The notes under the pieces are model-generated. The model saw only the letters and a program-made list of their open reading frames with translations, ran no database searches and was not told the origin of the DNA. DNA of 64,000 nucleotides, from NCBI GenBank assembly GCA_045637505.1, contig JAZTZO010000007.1:36820-100819 (forward strand), given 5' to 3'. This document shows positions 1 through 8,741 of the stretch, piece after piece. The position numbers and the translations under genes are program-made. Origin of the DNA: RGIG4079 sp045637505 (GTDB taxonomy: Bacteria > Bacteroidota > Bacteroidia > Bacteroidales > Muribaculaceae). How positions within the stretch are numbered: position 1 is the first letter of the stretch; the number at the start of each line of letters is the position of its first letter.

Positions 1-479
1 CCAACAAGAGAAGTCCCCATACAGAATACCACAAGTACTGGCATAAATAATATGAACGCAACAATTTTGGGCAAGACGAGGAAATTAGCTGAATTCACTC
101 CCATAATCTCAAGAGCATCAATTTGTTCGGTAACTCTCATTGTCCCTATTTCAGACGCAATATTAGAGCCAACTTTACCCGCAAGAATAAGGCATAGAAT
201 TGATGATGAAAATTCAAGAAGAATAATCTCACGAGTTGCCATACCAACTGCATATGCAGGAATTAAAGGAGACATGATATTGAGTTGCATTTGAATGGTA
301 ATAACAGCTCCAATAAAAAGAGAAATGACAAGTACCAGTGGAATTGAATCAACACCAAGTTTTGAAATTTCGGTTATCGTACGACGAAAGAAAACATTCC
401 ACTTATCGGGAAGCGCAAAAATGCGTTTTATAAAAAGGCAATATTTGCCAAATGTTGCTAAAGAATCGGTTAATACCAT
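1..479 (-). CDS. MlaE-type ABC transporter permease (partial, 3' end outside window)
   Basis: Reading the minus strand from an ATG at 477-479 gives about 159 residues of a polytopic protein that runs off the left edge. The order of features (IPLVLVISLFIGAVITIQMQ, then LEFSSSILCLILAGKVGS and EIGTMRVTEQIDALEIMG) matches the MlaE/YrbE permease family, including the hallmark EIGTM-x-V-x-EQIDAL segment. MlaE permeases are about 245-265 aa, so roughly 60% is visible. In this family the protein forms the inner-membrane channel of the Mla phospholipid transport system with the MlaF ATPase, which would be expected just beyond the window. An in-frame stop precedes the chosen start by 25 nt, so the start is well constrained. 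Confidence 0.93.
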   Translation of the reverse strand, partial: MVLTDSLATFGKYCLFIKRIFALPDKWNVFFRRTITEISKLGVDSIPLVLVISLFIGAVITIQMQLNIMSPLIPAYAVGMATREIILLEFSSSILCLILAGKVGSNIASEIGTMRVTEQIDALEIMGVNSANFLVLPKIVAFILFMPVLVVFCMGTSLV

Positions 480-497
480 ATATTTTATATTTATTAT

Positions 498-506
498 GCA
501 AAGTTA
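498..506 (-). promoter_or_regulatory. Bacteroidetes -7 element upstream of the MlaE-like gene
   Basis: TAACTTTGC on the minus strand matches the TAnnTTTG -7 consensus. It lies about 19 nt upstream of the start codon, implying a very short leader. A convincing -33 TTTG was not seen. Confidence 0.5.
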
Positions 507-710
507 GTGATTTTTCTTGAAAATAGTGGATATTTGGGTTGAAGCTATATGTCATTTTATCTTAAAAGGCAACTAAATAGGTAAAAATAGCGACAATGAT
601 AATGTAATGTGGTGTTTTTTTATTAATTTCGTGTGTTATTTTACAATTTTCTATAATGTGTTAAATAGCGATATAACTTAACAACAATCAAAATTGTTTG
701 AAATTAAGAT

Positions 711-1529
711 ATGGATATAGAAATAGAACCAAAAATAATTTCACCCGATGATGCTCAGTTATCATATAATGTGCAAGAGCCAAATGAACCTATGGTGCTG
801 AGAACTGAAAACTTGGTAAAAAAATATCGTCAGCGCACTGTTGTTAATCATGTGTCAATAGATGTAAAGCAAGGAGAAATTGTAGGGTTGTTGGGTCCGA
901 ATGGAGCTGGTAAAACAACTACATTTTATATGACTGTGGGTCTTGTTACACCTAATGAAGGGGAAATATTTTTGAATGATTTAAATATCACAAATTTCCC
1001 AGTATATAAAAGAGCTCAAAATGGCATTGGGTATTTGGCACAAGAACCATCTGTATTTAGGAAAATGTCGGTTGAAGATAATATTCGTTCGGTATTGGAA
1101 ATGACCAACACAACGAAGGAGTATCAAAAGGAAAAACTTGAGAGCTTAATCTCTGAATTTAGTTTAGAGAAAGTGAGAAGAAATTTGGGCGATCAATTAT
1201 CGGGCGGTGAGCGACGTCGAACTGAAATTGCACGATGTTTGGCGATAAGTCCTAAATTTATTATGTTGGATGAGCCATTTGCAGGAGTTGACCCTATTGC
1301 TGTGGAGGAGATTCAATCGGTTGTGTATAAGTTAAAAGAGAAAAATATAGGAATTCTCATAACTGACCATAATGCTCCTGAGACATTGAGTATTACTGAT
1401 AGAGCCTACTTATTGTTTGAGGGAAAAATCTTATTTCAGGGAACATCAGAAGAGTTGGCGGAAAATCCTATTGTAAAAGAAAAATATCTTGGTAGGAATT
1501 TTGTTTTTCATAGAAAAAAATTTGATTAA
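711..1529 (+). CDS. lptB: LPS export ABC transporter ATP-binding protein LptB
   Basis: A 272-residue ABC ATPase: Walker A GPNGAGKT at about residues 62-69, signature LSGGERRR at about 163-170, Walker B IMLDEP at about 184-189 and switch His in TDH at about 218-220. The close match of the signature/Walker B block (GGERRRTEIARCLA, LDEPFAGVDPIAVEEI) to LptB identifies it over generic ABC ATPases. LptB powers the LptBFG inner-membrane complex that extracts LPS. Residues 1-27 precede the conserved domain; an internal ATG at 792 would give the usual length of about 245 aa, so the start is uncertain. Monocistronic here, followed by a strong hairpin. Confidence 0.95.
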   Translation: MDIEIEPKIISPDDAQLSYNVQEPNEPMVLRTENLVKKYRQRTVVNHVSIDVKQGEIVGLLGPNGAGKTTTFYMTVGLVTPNEGEIFLNDLNITNFPVYKRAQNGIGYLAQEPSVFRKMSVEDNIRSVLEMTNTTKEYQKEKLESLISEFSLEKVRRNLGDQLSGGERRRTEIARCLAISPKFIMLDEPFAGVDPIAVEEIQSVVYKLKEKNIGILITDHNAPETLSITDRAYLLFEGKILFQGTSEELAENPIVKEKYLGRNFVFHRKKFD

Positions 1530-1535
1530 AATATA

Positions 1536-1568
1536 AAAGAAAACACCTTTGTCAAAGGTGTTTTCTTT
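1536..1568. terminator. Bidirectional rho-independent terminator
   Basis: Perfect 15-bp stem (1536-1550 with 1554-1568) and a 3-nt loop, A-rich on the left and T-rich on the right, between the convergent lptB and CPBP genes. It can serve both strands. Confidence 0.85.
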
Positions 1569-1570
1569 TA

Positions 1571-2446
1571 TTATTTATTATGTTGAAAATGTCGATATAA
1601 TTGTAATATTATAATTGCTGTAGTAATTATACTCACTACAACAAGAATGCAACTTTCTGTGGATAAATCGGTTGCTATTTTATTAATATCAAAATTTAAA
1701 GAGTTGCGTGAACATACCCAAGTGGAAATTACTACTAAAGAGTTATTAAGTGCATGTGCAAATATAGGTAGCCATATTGCCCCACTCCATAAAATTAGAT
1801 AGCCAAAAAATGCTCCAATAAGAACGCGTGGGATGAAACCATAAAATTGGAAATGTAATGCGCTAAAAATAATAGCTGTTGTCCAAATTGCGGTGTGTAC
1901 ATTCATAGGACGAGTATGTAAAATATTTTGTAACGCACCTCTGAAAAATAATTCTTCACCTAATCCGGTAAGAATGCCAATAATAAGAATTGACATGATA
2001 AGGTTGCTAATTGTTGGTTCCCCAAGTAGAATTTTAATTTGACTTCTATTAGACTCTTCCATGGCCTTAAGCGACTTTTCTATCTCATTTAGAGCATCGG
2101 GGAATACGATAGATTCATTGCAATGTATAATAAAATTCATTGCTGGAATACTAAACAAGATTATAGCAGTTGTAAAGAAGATGCTTTTTAATGTAGGAAC
2201 TTTGCGCAGATGAAGAAAATCGGCAGGTAATCGAGTGATAAATAGAGCAGCTATTATAGCAGGAGTAATAAAAAAGAATATATTTTGAATAATAGTAGAT
2301 ATGCGAAGGGTTGCGGTGTTTTCTCCCCAAATTAATGTTATTAATAGTGCACTCCCACCACTGAGTAACAAGCCAATAATTGCAAGGCAAGTGAAAATTC
2401 CAATTCGAGAAACAAAATTTAAAATGAGTTTATTGTTATTTATCAT
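1571..2446 (-). CDS. CPBP family intramembrane glutamic endopeptidase
   Basis: 291 residues with about seven to eight hydrophobic segments. The catalytic motif EELFFRG (E164, E165, R169) is followed by FSALHF with H198 and by a downstream FGYLILWSGAIWLPIFAHALNN-type helix, the layout of the CPBP (Abi/CAAX-protease) family. These membrane proteases process prenylated or other membrane substrates; the substrate here cannot be inferred. The gene follows trmN6 on the same strand with a 15-nt gap and is probably co-transcribed with it, ending at the hairpin shared with lptB. Confidence 0.9.
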   Translation of the reverse strand: MINNNKLILNFVSRIGIFTCLAIIGLLLSGGSALLITLIWGENTATLRISTIIQNIFFFITPAIIAALFITRLPADFLHLRKVPTLKSIFFTTAIILFSIPAMNFIIHCNESIVFPDALNEIEKSLKAMEESNRSQIKILLGEPTISNLIMSILIIGILTGLGEELFFRGALQNILHTRPMNVHTAIWTTAIIFSALHFQFYGFIPRVLIGAFFGYLILWSGAIWLPIFAHALNNSLVVISTWVCSRNSLNFDINKIATDLSTESCILVVVSIITTAIIILQLYRHFQHNK

Positions 2447-2461
2447 ATTTATTGTGCTTAA

Positions 2462-3190
2462 TTAAAAATTTAAGTAAAATTCATTAGTTAGATTTATATA
2501 TTCTTGACTATAATTGTTTTTATCGTCACGAATTGTAATAGTAGAATAATCAGTTGAACATTTTATTTTGCTAAATTCCCATAATATACGTGTTGTTTTG
2601 CCACCTTCTTTGGAATTAACATGTGTAAGACGAGATATATATAAATTCTCTAATGTGGCGTAAAAAATGATATCATTTTCTCTTTCTATAGGAGAAATGA
2701 CTGAAATTTTACCATTTTCAGCAAGTAAATCTTTTGAAAGATTCAACAATTGGTTATAATCAAGTGAATGGCTGTGTCGAGCAAGTGCACGTGACGCATT
2801 GGGTGCTGTAGGACCATTGTTAAAAAAAGGTGGATTACTAATAATATGATCAAATTTATAAATCTCATTATTAGCTATAGCCCAATCAATGAAATTAGAA
2901 TTAATTATTGTAATGCGATTTGCCCAAGGAGAATATTTAATGTTCTCTATGGACTGTTTTGCAGCATCATCATCAATTTCAATGCCACATATATTTGCAT
3001 TCGTGCGTTGAGCCATCATAAGAGAAATAAGACCGCTCCCCGACCCTATGTCAAGAATATTTTGTGTTTGATTGATATTTGCCCATGCACCAAGTAATAC
3101 GCCATCTGTGCCAATTTTCATGGCGCATTTACTATCATTAATACCAAACTGTTTGAATTGGAATCGAAATTTATTGCCTATATCGTTCAT
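2462..3190 (-). CDS. trmN6: tRNA1(Val) (adenine(37)-N6)-methyltransferase
   Basis: 242 residues with SAM-binding motif I DIGSGSG (47-53) and the N6-adenine catalytic motif NPPF (119-122), arranged as in the YfiC/TrmN6 family. The N-terminal FRFQFKQFGINDSKCAMKIGTDG stretch is typical of that family (FxFKQFxVxxxxxxMKVGTDGVLLG). Expected activity is m6A37 formation in tRNA-Val. Divergent from engB across 117 nt; first gene of a two-gene unit with the CPBP protease. Confidence 0.93.
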   Translation of the reverse strand: MNDIGNKFRFQFKQFGINDSKCAMKIGTDGVLLGAWANINQTQNILDIGSGSGLISLMMAQRTNANICGIEIDDDAAKQSIENIKYSPWANRITIINSNFIDWAIANNEIYKFDHIISNPPFFNNGPTAPNASRALARHSHSLDYNQLLNLSKDLLAENGKISVISPIERENDIIFYATLENLYISRLTHVNSKEGGKTTRILWEFSKIKCSTDYSTITIRDDKNNYSQEYINLTNEFYLNF

Positions 3191-3210
3191 TATAAAATAA
3201 AATGATGTTA

Positions 3211-3218
3211 CAAAGTTA
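3211..3218 (-). promoter_or_regulatory. -7 element for trmN6
   Basis: TAACTTTG on the minus strand, 20 nt upstream of the trmN6 start. No clear -33 element at the right spacing. On the plus strand of the same gap, TATCTTTA ahead of engB is a one-mismatch -7 candidate. Confidence 0.45.
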
Positions 3219-3307
3219 CGATAAAATATTAAACAATGTATTATGATGTGCGTATTTGCTTGTTTAATCGCATGTAATTCGTTATCTTTACAACAAATTT
3301 AATTTAT

Positions 3308-3910
3308 ATGGAAATAAAAAGTGCTAAATTTATAATTAGTAATACTGATATAAAAAAATGTCCTCAAGATAATCTTAATGAGTATGCGTTTATTGGTCGG
3401 TCTAATGTTGGAAAATCGTCTTTAATAAATATGCTAACAGGAAAGAAGTCTTTAGCGATGACATCGGCAACTCCTGGTAAGACTATGTTGATAAATCACT
3501 TTTTGATAAATGATGCTTGGTATTTAGTTGACTTACCTGGTTATGGATATGCTCAACGAGGAAAAGATAGCCGTAATCAATTAAAAAAGATAATAGAGAG
3601 CTATATATTAAATAGAGAATCAATGGTAAATTTATTTTTATTAATAGATTCTCGACATAAGCCACAAAAAATTGATAAAGAATTTATGGAATGGCTAGGA
3701 GAAAATGGCGTTCCGTTTAGTATAGTATTTACTAAGCTTGATAAGATGTCATCGTCGGCAGCTAAAAGGGCAATAGAAATATACTGCGAAGAGTTAAAAG
3801 AAGATTGGGAGGAATTGCCCCCTATTTTTAAGTCATCAAGTGTTGATGGTAGAGGTCGCGTTGACATTTTGAACTATATTGAACAGTTGAATTCAATGAC
3901 TGTTAAGTAA
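3308..3910 (+). CDS. engB: Ribosome biogenesis GTP-binding protein EngB/YsxC/YihA
   Basis: 200 residues with G1 GRSNVGKSS (30-38), G3 DLPGYG (75-80) and G4 TKLDK (142-146), the exact EngB arrangement. EngB is an essential GTPase acting in large-subunit assembly. Length is normal. The stop is only 2-17 nt ahead of the next start, so engB is probably co-transcribed with the ppGpp synthetase. Confidence 0.97.
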   Translation: MEIKSAKFIISNTDIKKCPQDNLNEYAFIGRSNVGKSSLINMLTGKKSLAMTSATPGKTMLINHFLINDAWYLVDLPGYGYAQRGKDSRNQLKKIIESYILNRESMVNLFLLIDSRHKPQKIDKEFMEWLGENGVPFSIVFTKLDKMSSSAAKRAIEIYCEELKEDWEELPPIFKSSSVDGRGRVDILNYIEQLNSMTVK

Positions 3911-3927
3911 AATTGGAAAATATTTTA

Positions 3928-6132
3928 ATGATGGATGCTAAATATTTTAATCAAGATGAAAAAGCAAGATTGCTAAATGCGGTGAGACAATTGATGAGAT
4001 TGTCAAAAGGTGTATTGCAAAGTTGTGATTTTAAAATATTAAAGCAAACAATCAATTCGGCAATTGAAAATGGTCATTACCGAAAAAATAAGTATGGAAT
4101 TAATCCTGTAGTTCATAATATTGAAACAGCATTAATGTTGTGCAATAAAATTAGTCCTGACAGGAACATGATTGTGGCTATAATATTGCATAATATATGC
4201 CAAACTGAATATATAACTATAGCAGAACTTGAGAAACAATGGGGCGCTGATGTTGCAAAATTAGTGAGTGGATTGTTGAAAGTTTCAACGCTATATAGCC
4301 GACAAGCGGCAGTAGAAAGTGATAATTTTAGAAATCTATTACTTACGTTTGCTGAGGATATCCGTGTAATCATAATCATGATTGTTGATCGCCTTGTATT
4401 GATGAGAGCTATTAACCATCACCCCAACGAAAAATATGTTCATGATGTGGCCTATGAAGCAAATTATTTATATGCCCCATTAGCTCATCGTCTGGGTTTA
4501 TATGTGATTAAATCGGAGTTAGAAGATTTGTCTTTAAAATATACAAATAGAGAGAAATTTTCTGAAATAGCGAGGAAATTAAATGAAACAAAGGTTGAAC
4601 GTGATGAGTATATATCATCATTCATTGGCCCGGTAAAGAAGAAGTTAGAAGAAGCTGGTTTAGTTTTTGAGATTAAAGGTCGTACAAAATCAATATATTC
4701 GATATGGAATAAGATGCGTAAGCAAAAGAATGATATTGATGGCATTTTTGACCTATTTGCGATAAGAGTAATATTGGATTCCTCTTTGGAACGAGAAAAG
4801 GCTGATTGTTGGTTGGCTTATTCAATTATAGCTGATATGTATCAACCTAATACCAAGCGTATGAAAGATTGGTTGACAATACCTAAAAGCAACGGCTATG
4901 AGTCGCTTCATACTACAGTTGTCGGTCCAGAGAATAAGTGGGTTGAGGTTCAGATTAGAACTAAACGAATGGACTTAGTTGCAGAGAAAGGTCTTGCTGC
5001 ACATTGGAAATATAAGGGAGGTAGAAGTGAGAATAATCTTGATGCATGGATGAACAATGTGCGAGATATTCTTGAAGCTGCAGAAACTGGCCCAATGGAG
5101 TTGATGAAGAACTTTAAGATGGACGTTTATGCAAAGGAGGTATTTGTATTTACACCAAAAGGAGATTTGTATAAATTGCCGTTGGGTGCAACAGTAGTTG
5201 ATTTTGCATTTCATATTCATTCACGATTAGGCTGTCAATGTATTGGAGCAAAAGTTAATGGAAAGGCTCAAAAGCTTAACTATAAATTGAATAATGGTGA
5301 TTCGGTTGAGATTCTTACCTCTTCAAGTCAAACGCCTAAACAAGATTGGCTGAATTTTGTAGTAACCTCTAAAGCGAGAAATAAGATAAAGCAAACTATT
5401 CATGAAATGCAGAATAGTGCAGCAGAATTGGGGAAAGAATTGCTACAAAGAAGATTCAAAAATCGAAAAATTGAAATTGAAGAAGCGACATTGATGAAAC
5501 TCATAAAAAAAATGGGTTTTAAAACAGTGACAGATTTTTATGATGAGATAGCCAAGGAGCAATTAGATGTAAATGATGTTATTGCTCAATATGAAATTCT
5601 AGATCAAAAACTTAATGAGACAGTTATAGGCCCCCGTCCTGCAAATGAGTTTACGTTATTGCCTCAAGAAGAAGTTGATAGAGCTGATGATGTCTTAATT
5701 ATTGGTGAGGATATTAAAGGGATAAATTATAGATTAGCAAAATGTTGTAATCCTATTTATGGAGATGGCGTTTTTGGATTTATTTCGGCCGAGGGTGTAA
5801 TCAAAATACATAAAAACGATTGCCCCAATGCTAACCATATAAGGAGTAAATATCCATATAGAATAATATCGACACGATGGTCGGGAAAAGTTGGAAGCCA
5901 ATTTGGTGCAACTCTGCGTATAATTGGGTATGATGATATTGGTATTGTGACTAATATAACCTCAATTATTACTAAGGAGAAAAATGTTATATTAAAAAGT
6001 ATTTCAATTGATTCCAATGATGGTTTATTTCAAGGATTTTTAGTTGTAGGTGTTTTAGATATACAAGCACTCAATGCATTAATAAAGAAAATTAAAACAG
6101 TGAAAGGAGTAAAAGATGTTCAAAGAGGTTAA
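3928..6132 (+). CDS. relA: RelA-type (p)ppGpp synthetase with degenerate hydrolase domain
   Basis: About 734 residues of RelA/SpoT architecture: N-terminal HD-like domain, synthetase domain (GRTKSIYSIWNKM; DLFAIRVI; PKSNGYESLHTTVVGP; VEVQIRT; GLAAHWKYK), TGS domain (VFVFTPKGDLYKLP), a Cys-containing segment (KCCNPIYGDGV...KNDC) and a C-terminal ACT domain. In the hydrolase domain the family motif LHDxxED is LHNICQT, and the later ADRLHN-type motif is VDRLVLM, so metal-binding and catalytic positions are lost. Expect synthesis only, with a separate SpoT-like enzyme elsewhere for hydrolysis. ATG 3928 is preferred over an in-frame TTG at 3913. Confidence 0.94.
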   Translation: MMDAKYFNQDEKARLLNAVRQLMRLSKGVLQSCDFKILKQTINSAIENGHYRKNKYGINPVVHNIETALMLCNKISPDRNMIVAIILHNICQTEYITIAELEKQWGADVAKLVSGLLKVSTLYSRQAAVESDNFRNLLLTFAEDIRVIIIMIVDRLVLMRAINHHPNEKYVHDVAYEANYLYAPLAHRLGLYVIKSELEDLSLKYTNREKFSEIARKLNETKVERDEYISSFIGPVKKKLEEAGLVFEIKGRTKSIYSIWNKMRKQKNDIDGIFDLFAIRVILDSSLEREKADCWLAYSIIADMYQPNTKRMKDWLTIPKSNGYESLHTTVVGPENKWVEVQIRTKRMDLVAEKGLAAHWKYKGGRSENNLDAWMNNVRDILEAAETGPMELMKNFKMDVYAKEVFVFTPKGDLYKLPLGATVVDFAFHIHSRLGCQCIGAKVNGKAQKLNYKLNNGDSVEILTSSSQTPKQDWLNFVVTSKARNKIKQTIHEMQNSAAELGKELLQRRFKNRKIEIEEATLMKLIKKMGFKTVTDFYDEIAKEQLDVNDVIAQYEILDQKLNETVIGPRPANEFTLLPQEEVDRADDVLIIGEDIKGINYRLAKCCNPIYGDGVFGFISAEGVIKIHKNDCPNANHIRSKYPYRIISTRWSGKVGSQFGATLRIIGYDDIGIVTNITSIITKEKNVILKSISIDSNDGLFQGFLVVGVLDIQALNALIKKIKTVKGVKDVQRG

Positions 6133-6547
6133 ATTCATATTTTTGTTTTTAATTGCAGTATTTATTGTAAGTTGTAATAATTCAACAACTACAGAGTTAA
6201 AGCAAGATTCAATATCGGCCGAAGGATTATTAAAAAAAGCTCATGAAGCTTTTCTGAAATGTGACTATGATAAATCGACTAAATATATAGATTCAATTGA
6301 TTCTGTTTATCCAAAACAAATTCAAGTGAGGAGAAAAGTGATGCCTTTGAGATCGCAGATTAAAGAGCGTGTCATAATAAAAGAGATACAAAAACAAGAT
6401 AGTTTATTAGTTGAATGTGAGATAAATAAGGCGCCAATTGAGGAGATGTATAAAATTCAGTTATGTAAAGAAAAATTAGAACGACAATTACAAGTAGCAC
6501 GAAATCAAATAGCTCGTTTGCAAAATGATTCAATTTCAAACGAATAG
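6116..6547 (+). CDS. Small predicted lipoprotein with C-terminal coiled coil
   Basis: 143 residues beginning MFKEVKFIFLFLIAVFIVSC, a lipoprotein signal with the lipid-accepting Cys at residue 20. The mature part is charged and helical, with a TPR-like helix pair near residues 34-70 and a likely coiled coil from about residue 85 to 138. It overlaps the end of relA by 17 nt in another frame, so translational coupling is likely. No recognised family; function unknown. Presumably anchored in the periplasmic face of a membrane. Confidence 0.75.
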   Translation: MFKEVKFIFLFLIAVFIVSCNNSTTTELKQDSISAEGLLKKAHEAFLKCDYDKSTKYIDSIDSVYPKQIQVRRKVMPLRSQIKERVIIKEIQKQDSLLVECEINKAPIEEMYKIQLCKEKLERQLQVARNQIARLQNDSISNE

Positions 6548-6635
6548 TTTTAAATAAGTTTGTAGTTGGTTTGATTCTATACAAATACTAAATATTGATT
6601 AAATTATAATTTTGTTGAGATTTTAAATTTAAATT

Positions 6636-7592
6636 ATGAAAATACTTCAGATAATTGAAAATAGAGATAGCGCAGGTTTTTCGTTTGAGGTATTACCCCC
6701 AATAAAAGGAAAAGGAATCAATCATTTGTTTAAAAATATTGATTCTTTGATGGAGTATAATCCGTTGTATATAAATATTACAACACATCGTAGTGAACTT
6801 GCATATAAAAGCACACACGATGGATTATATCAAAAAGTAACTGAACGTTCTCGCCCCGGTACAGTTGCAGTAGCAGCTGCAATTCAACATCGTTATGGTA
6901 TCCCTGCAGTCCCACATATCATATGTAGCGGTTATTCTAAAATAGAAACAGAATATGCATTAATTGATTTGAATTTTTTAGGAATTACGAATTTGCTTGT
7001 TTTGCGAGGAGATAAAGCAAAGCATGAATCGAAATTTATCCCCAACGTAGATGGGCATGCTCATGCTTCTGAACTTCAACTGCAAATAAATGATTTCAAT
7101 AAAGGTCTTTTTATTGATGGGACGCAAATGGATATTAATACTGGTGATTGTTTTAGTTATGGCGTAGCAGGTTATCCAGAAAAACATGAAGAGGCACCCA
7201 ATATTGATATGGATATTAAATGGTTAAAAAATAAAGTTGATAATGGTGCAGAATATATTGTTACACAAATGTTTTTTGATAATGAAAAATATTATTCTTT
7301 TGTTGAAAGATGTCGCAACGAAGGAATCAATGTACCAATTATACCTGGGATAAAACCTATTATAAATTTAAATCAATTAACAGTTTTGCCTAAGGTCTTT
7401 AAGGTTGATTTACCGACAGATTTAGCTGAAGAATTATTGAAATGTAAAGATGACGTTGCAGCTAAAGCGGTTGGAGTAGAATGGTGTGTGTCACAAGTTA
7501 AGGATTTAATAGCGCATGGTGTCCCTTCTATTCATTTTTATTCACATAATGCAACAAATAGTGTGAAAAATGTAGTGACACAAGTATTTTAA
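6636..7592 (+). CDS. metF: 5,10-methylenetetrahydrofolate reductase
   Basis: 318 residues of the MetF TIM-barrel family: FSFEVLPPIKGKG near the N-terminus (catalytic Glu), VPHIICSGYS, LLVLRGDK, and a C-terminal GVPSIHFYSHN segment. It makes 5-methyl-THF for methionine synthesis with FAD. Normal length. A TAATTTTG -7 candidate lies at 6607-6614. It heads a tight run metF - holB - addB-like - hemW with gaps of 5-13 nt. Confidence 0.97.
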   Translation: MKILQIIENRDSAGFSFEVLPPIKGKGINHLFKNIDSLMEYNPLYINITTHRSELAYKSTHDGLYQKVTERSRPGTVAVAAAIQHRYGIPAVPHIICSGYSKIETEYALIDLNFLGITNLLVLRGDKAKHESKFIPNVDGHAHASELQLQINDFNKGLFIDGTQMDINTGDCFSYGVAGYPEKHEEAPNIDMDIKWLKNKVDNGAEYIVTQMFFDNEKYYSFVERCRNEGINVPIIPGIKPIINLNQLTVLPKVFKVDLPTDLAEELLKCKDDVAAKAVGVEWCVSQVKDLIAHGVPSIHFYSHNATNSVKNVVTQVF

Positions 7593-7603
7593 TTGTCAAA
7601 GTG

Positions 7604-8728
7604 ATGAAATTTAGTGATATTATATCTCATGAGTCTGCGAAGAACAGATTAAGAGGATTTGTAGATAGTGGTCGCATTCCTCACGCAATATTATTAGAGG
7701 GGCAACAAGGTATAGGAAAATTTGCTTTGGCTCGTGCCTTTGCTCAGTATGTTCATTGTGAGAATCGTATAAATGGGGATAGTTGTGGTTGTTGTCCATC
7801 ATGCCTCCAACATCAATCATTTAATCACATTGATACCCATTTTGTTTTTCCTATAATAAAGAAAGGTAGTGGAAAATCTGCAATTTCGGATGATTATATT
7901 GAGGAATGGCGAGAGTTTTTGTCACAAAATCCCTATATGGATTTTGACAAGTGGTTGATATTATTAGACAATATCAATGCTCAACCACATATCTTTGTTG
8001 ATGAAAGTATTGATTTAATAAGAAAATTAAATTATACAGCACATAAAGCAAAGTATAAAATCGTTTTGTTGTGGTTGCCTGAAAGGATGAAGCTTGAATG
8101 TGCAAATAAGTTGTTAAAACTAATAGAAGAGCCATTCAGTGATACGCTGTTTGTAATGGTAACAAATGATTCAAAACAGATTTTACCTACAATATATTCT
8201 CGTACACAACGAGTTGAATTGATGCGTCTTGGCGATGATTCGATAGCGAATTATTTAGTGGAAAAATATGCTGCTGATCCAACAACTGCATTATCAGTCG
8301 CTCACCTTGCCGAAGGCAATATAAATAAAGCAGAAAAAGAGTTTGCTATATCAAATGAAAAATCGCAATTTTTTGAGATGTTTGTTGAATTAATGCGATT
8401 AGCTTATCAGCGAAAAATTCATGATTTAAAACGATGGAGTAATGATGCGGCCTCGTTAGGACGTGAACCTGCAATACAATTCTTAAATTATTGTCAACGA
8501 TTAATCAGAGAAAACTTCATATATAATTTGAATGTTAATGAGCTAAACTATATGAATAAAAGTGAGGCTCAATTTAGTATTAATTTTGCACGATTTATTA
8601 CAGAACGCAATGTACAGAAATTAATTGATGTTTTAAATAAAGCTCAAATTGACATATCGGGTAATGCTAATTCAAAAATTGTATTTTTTGATTTAGCAAT
8701 AAAAGTTATTTTGTTACTAAAGTCATAA
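7604..8728 (+). CDS. holB: DNA polymerase III delta' subunit / clamp-loader ATPase-like protein
   Basis: About 374 residues. The AAA+ P-loop region reads GQQGIGKFALA: the Ser/Thr that normally follows GK is Phe, so ATP binding at this site is doubtful, as is also the case for delta' of other bacteria. A four-Cys zinc module (CENRINGDSCGCCPSC) follows, then a sensor region (LLKLIEEP, TNDSKQILPTIYSRTQ) typical of clamp-loader subunits. Expected role: delta' in the DnaX complex. ATG 7604 is preferred over GTG 7601. Sits 11 nt after metF and 13 nt before the AddB-like gene. Confidence 0.9.
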   Translation: MKFSDIISHESAKNRLRGFVDSGRIPHAILLEGQQGIGKFALARAFAQYVHCENRINGDSCGCCPSCLQHQSFNHIDTHFVFPIIKKGSGKSAISDDYIEEWREFLSQNPYMDFDKWLILLDNINAQPHIFVDESIDLIRKLNYTAHKAKYKIVLLWLPERMKLECANKLLKLIEEPFSDTLFVMVTNDSKQILPTIYSRTQRVELMRLGDDSIANYLVEKYAADPTTALSVAHLAEGNINKAEKEFAISNEKSQFFEMFVELMRLAYQRKIHDLKRWSNDAASLGREPAIQFLNYCQRLIRENFIYNLNVNELNYMNKSEAQFSINFARFITERNVQKLIDVLNKAQIDISGNANSKIVFFDLAIKVILLLKS

Positions 8729-8741
8729 ATTTAAGTAATCT

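Noticed and set aside
52..507. Two plus-strand open frames at the left edge
   Set aside because: They are antisense to the clearly conserved MlaE-type permease on the minus strand.
3913..3927. TTG start for relA; similarly TTG at 17451 (nadC), 20412 (FAD protein), 42915 (rex)
   Set aside because: In each case an ATG follows within 3-24 nt and fits the family start; for nadC the TTG lies inside the -7 promoter box.
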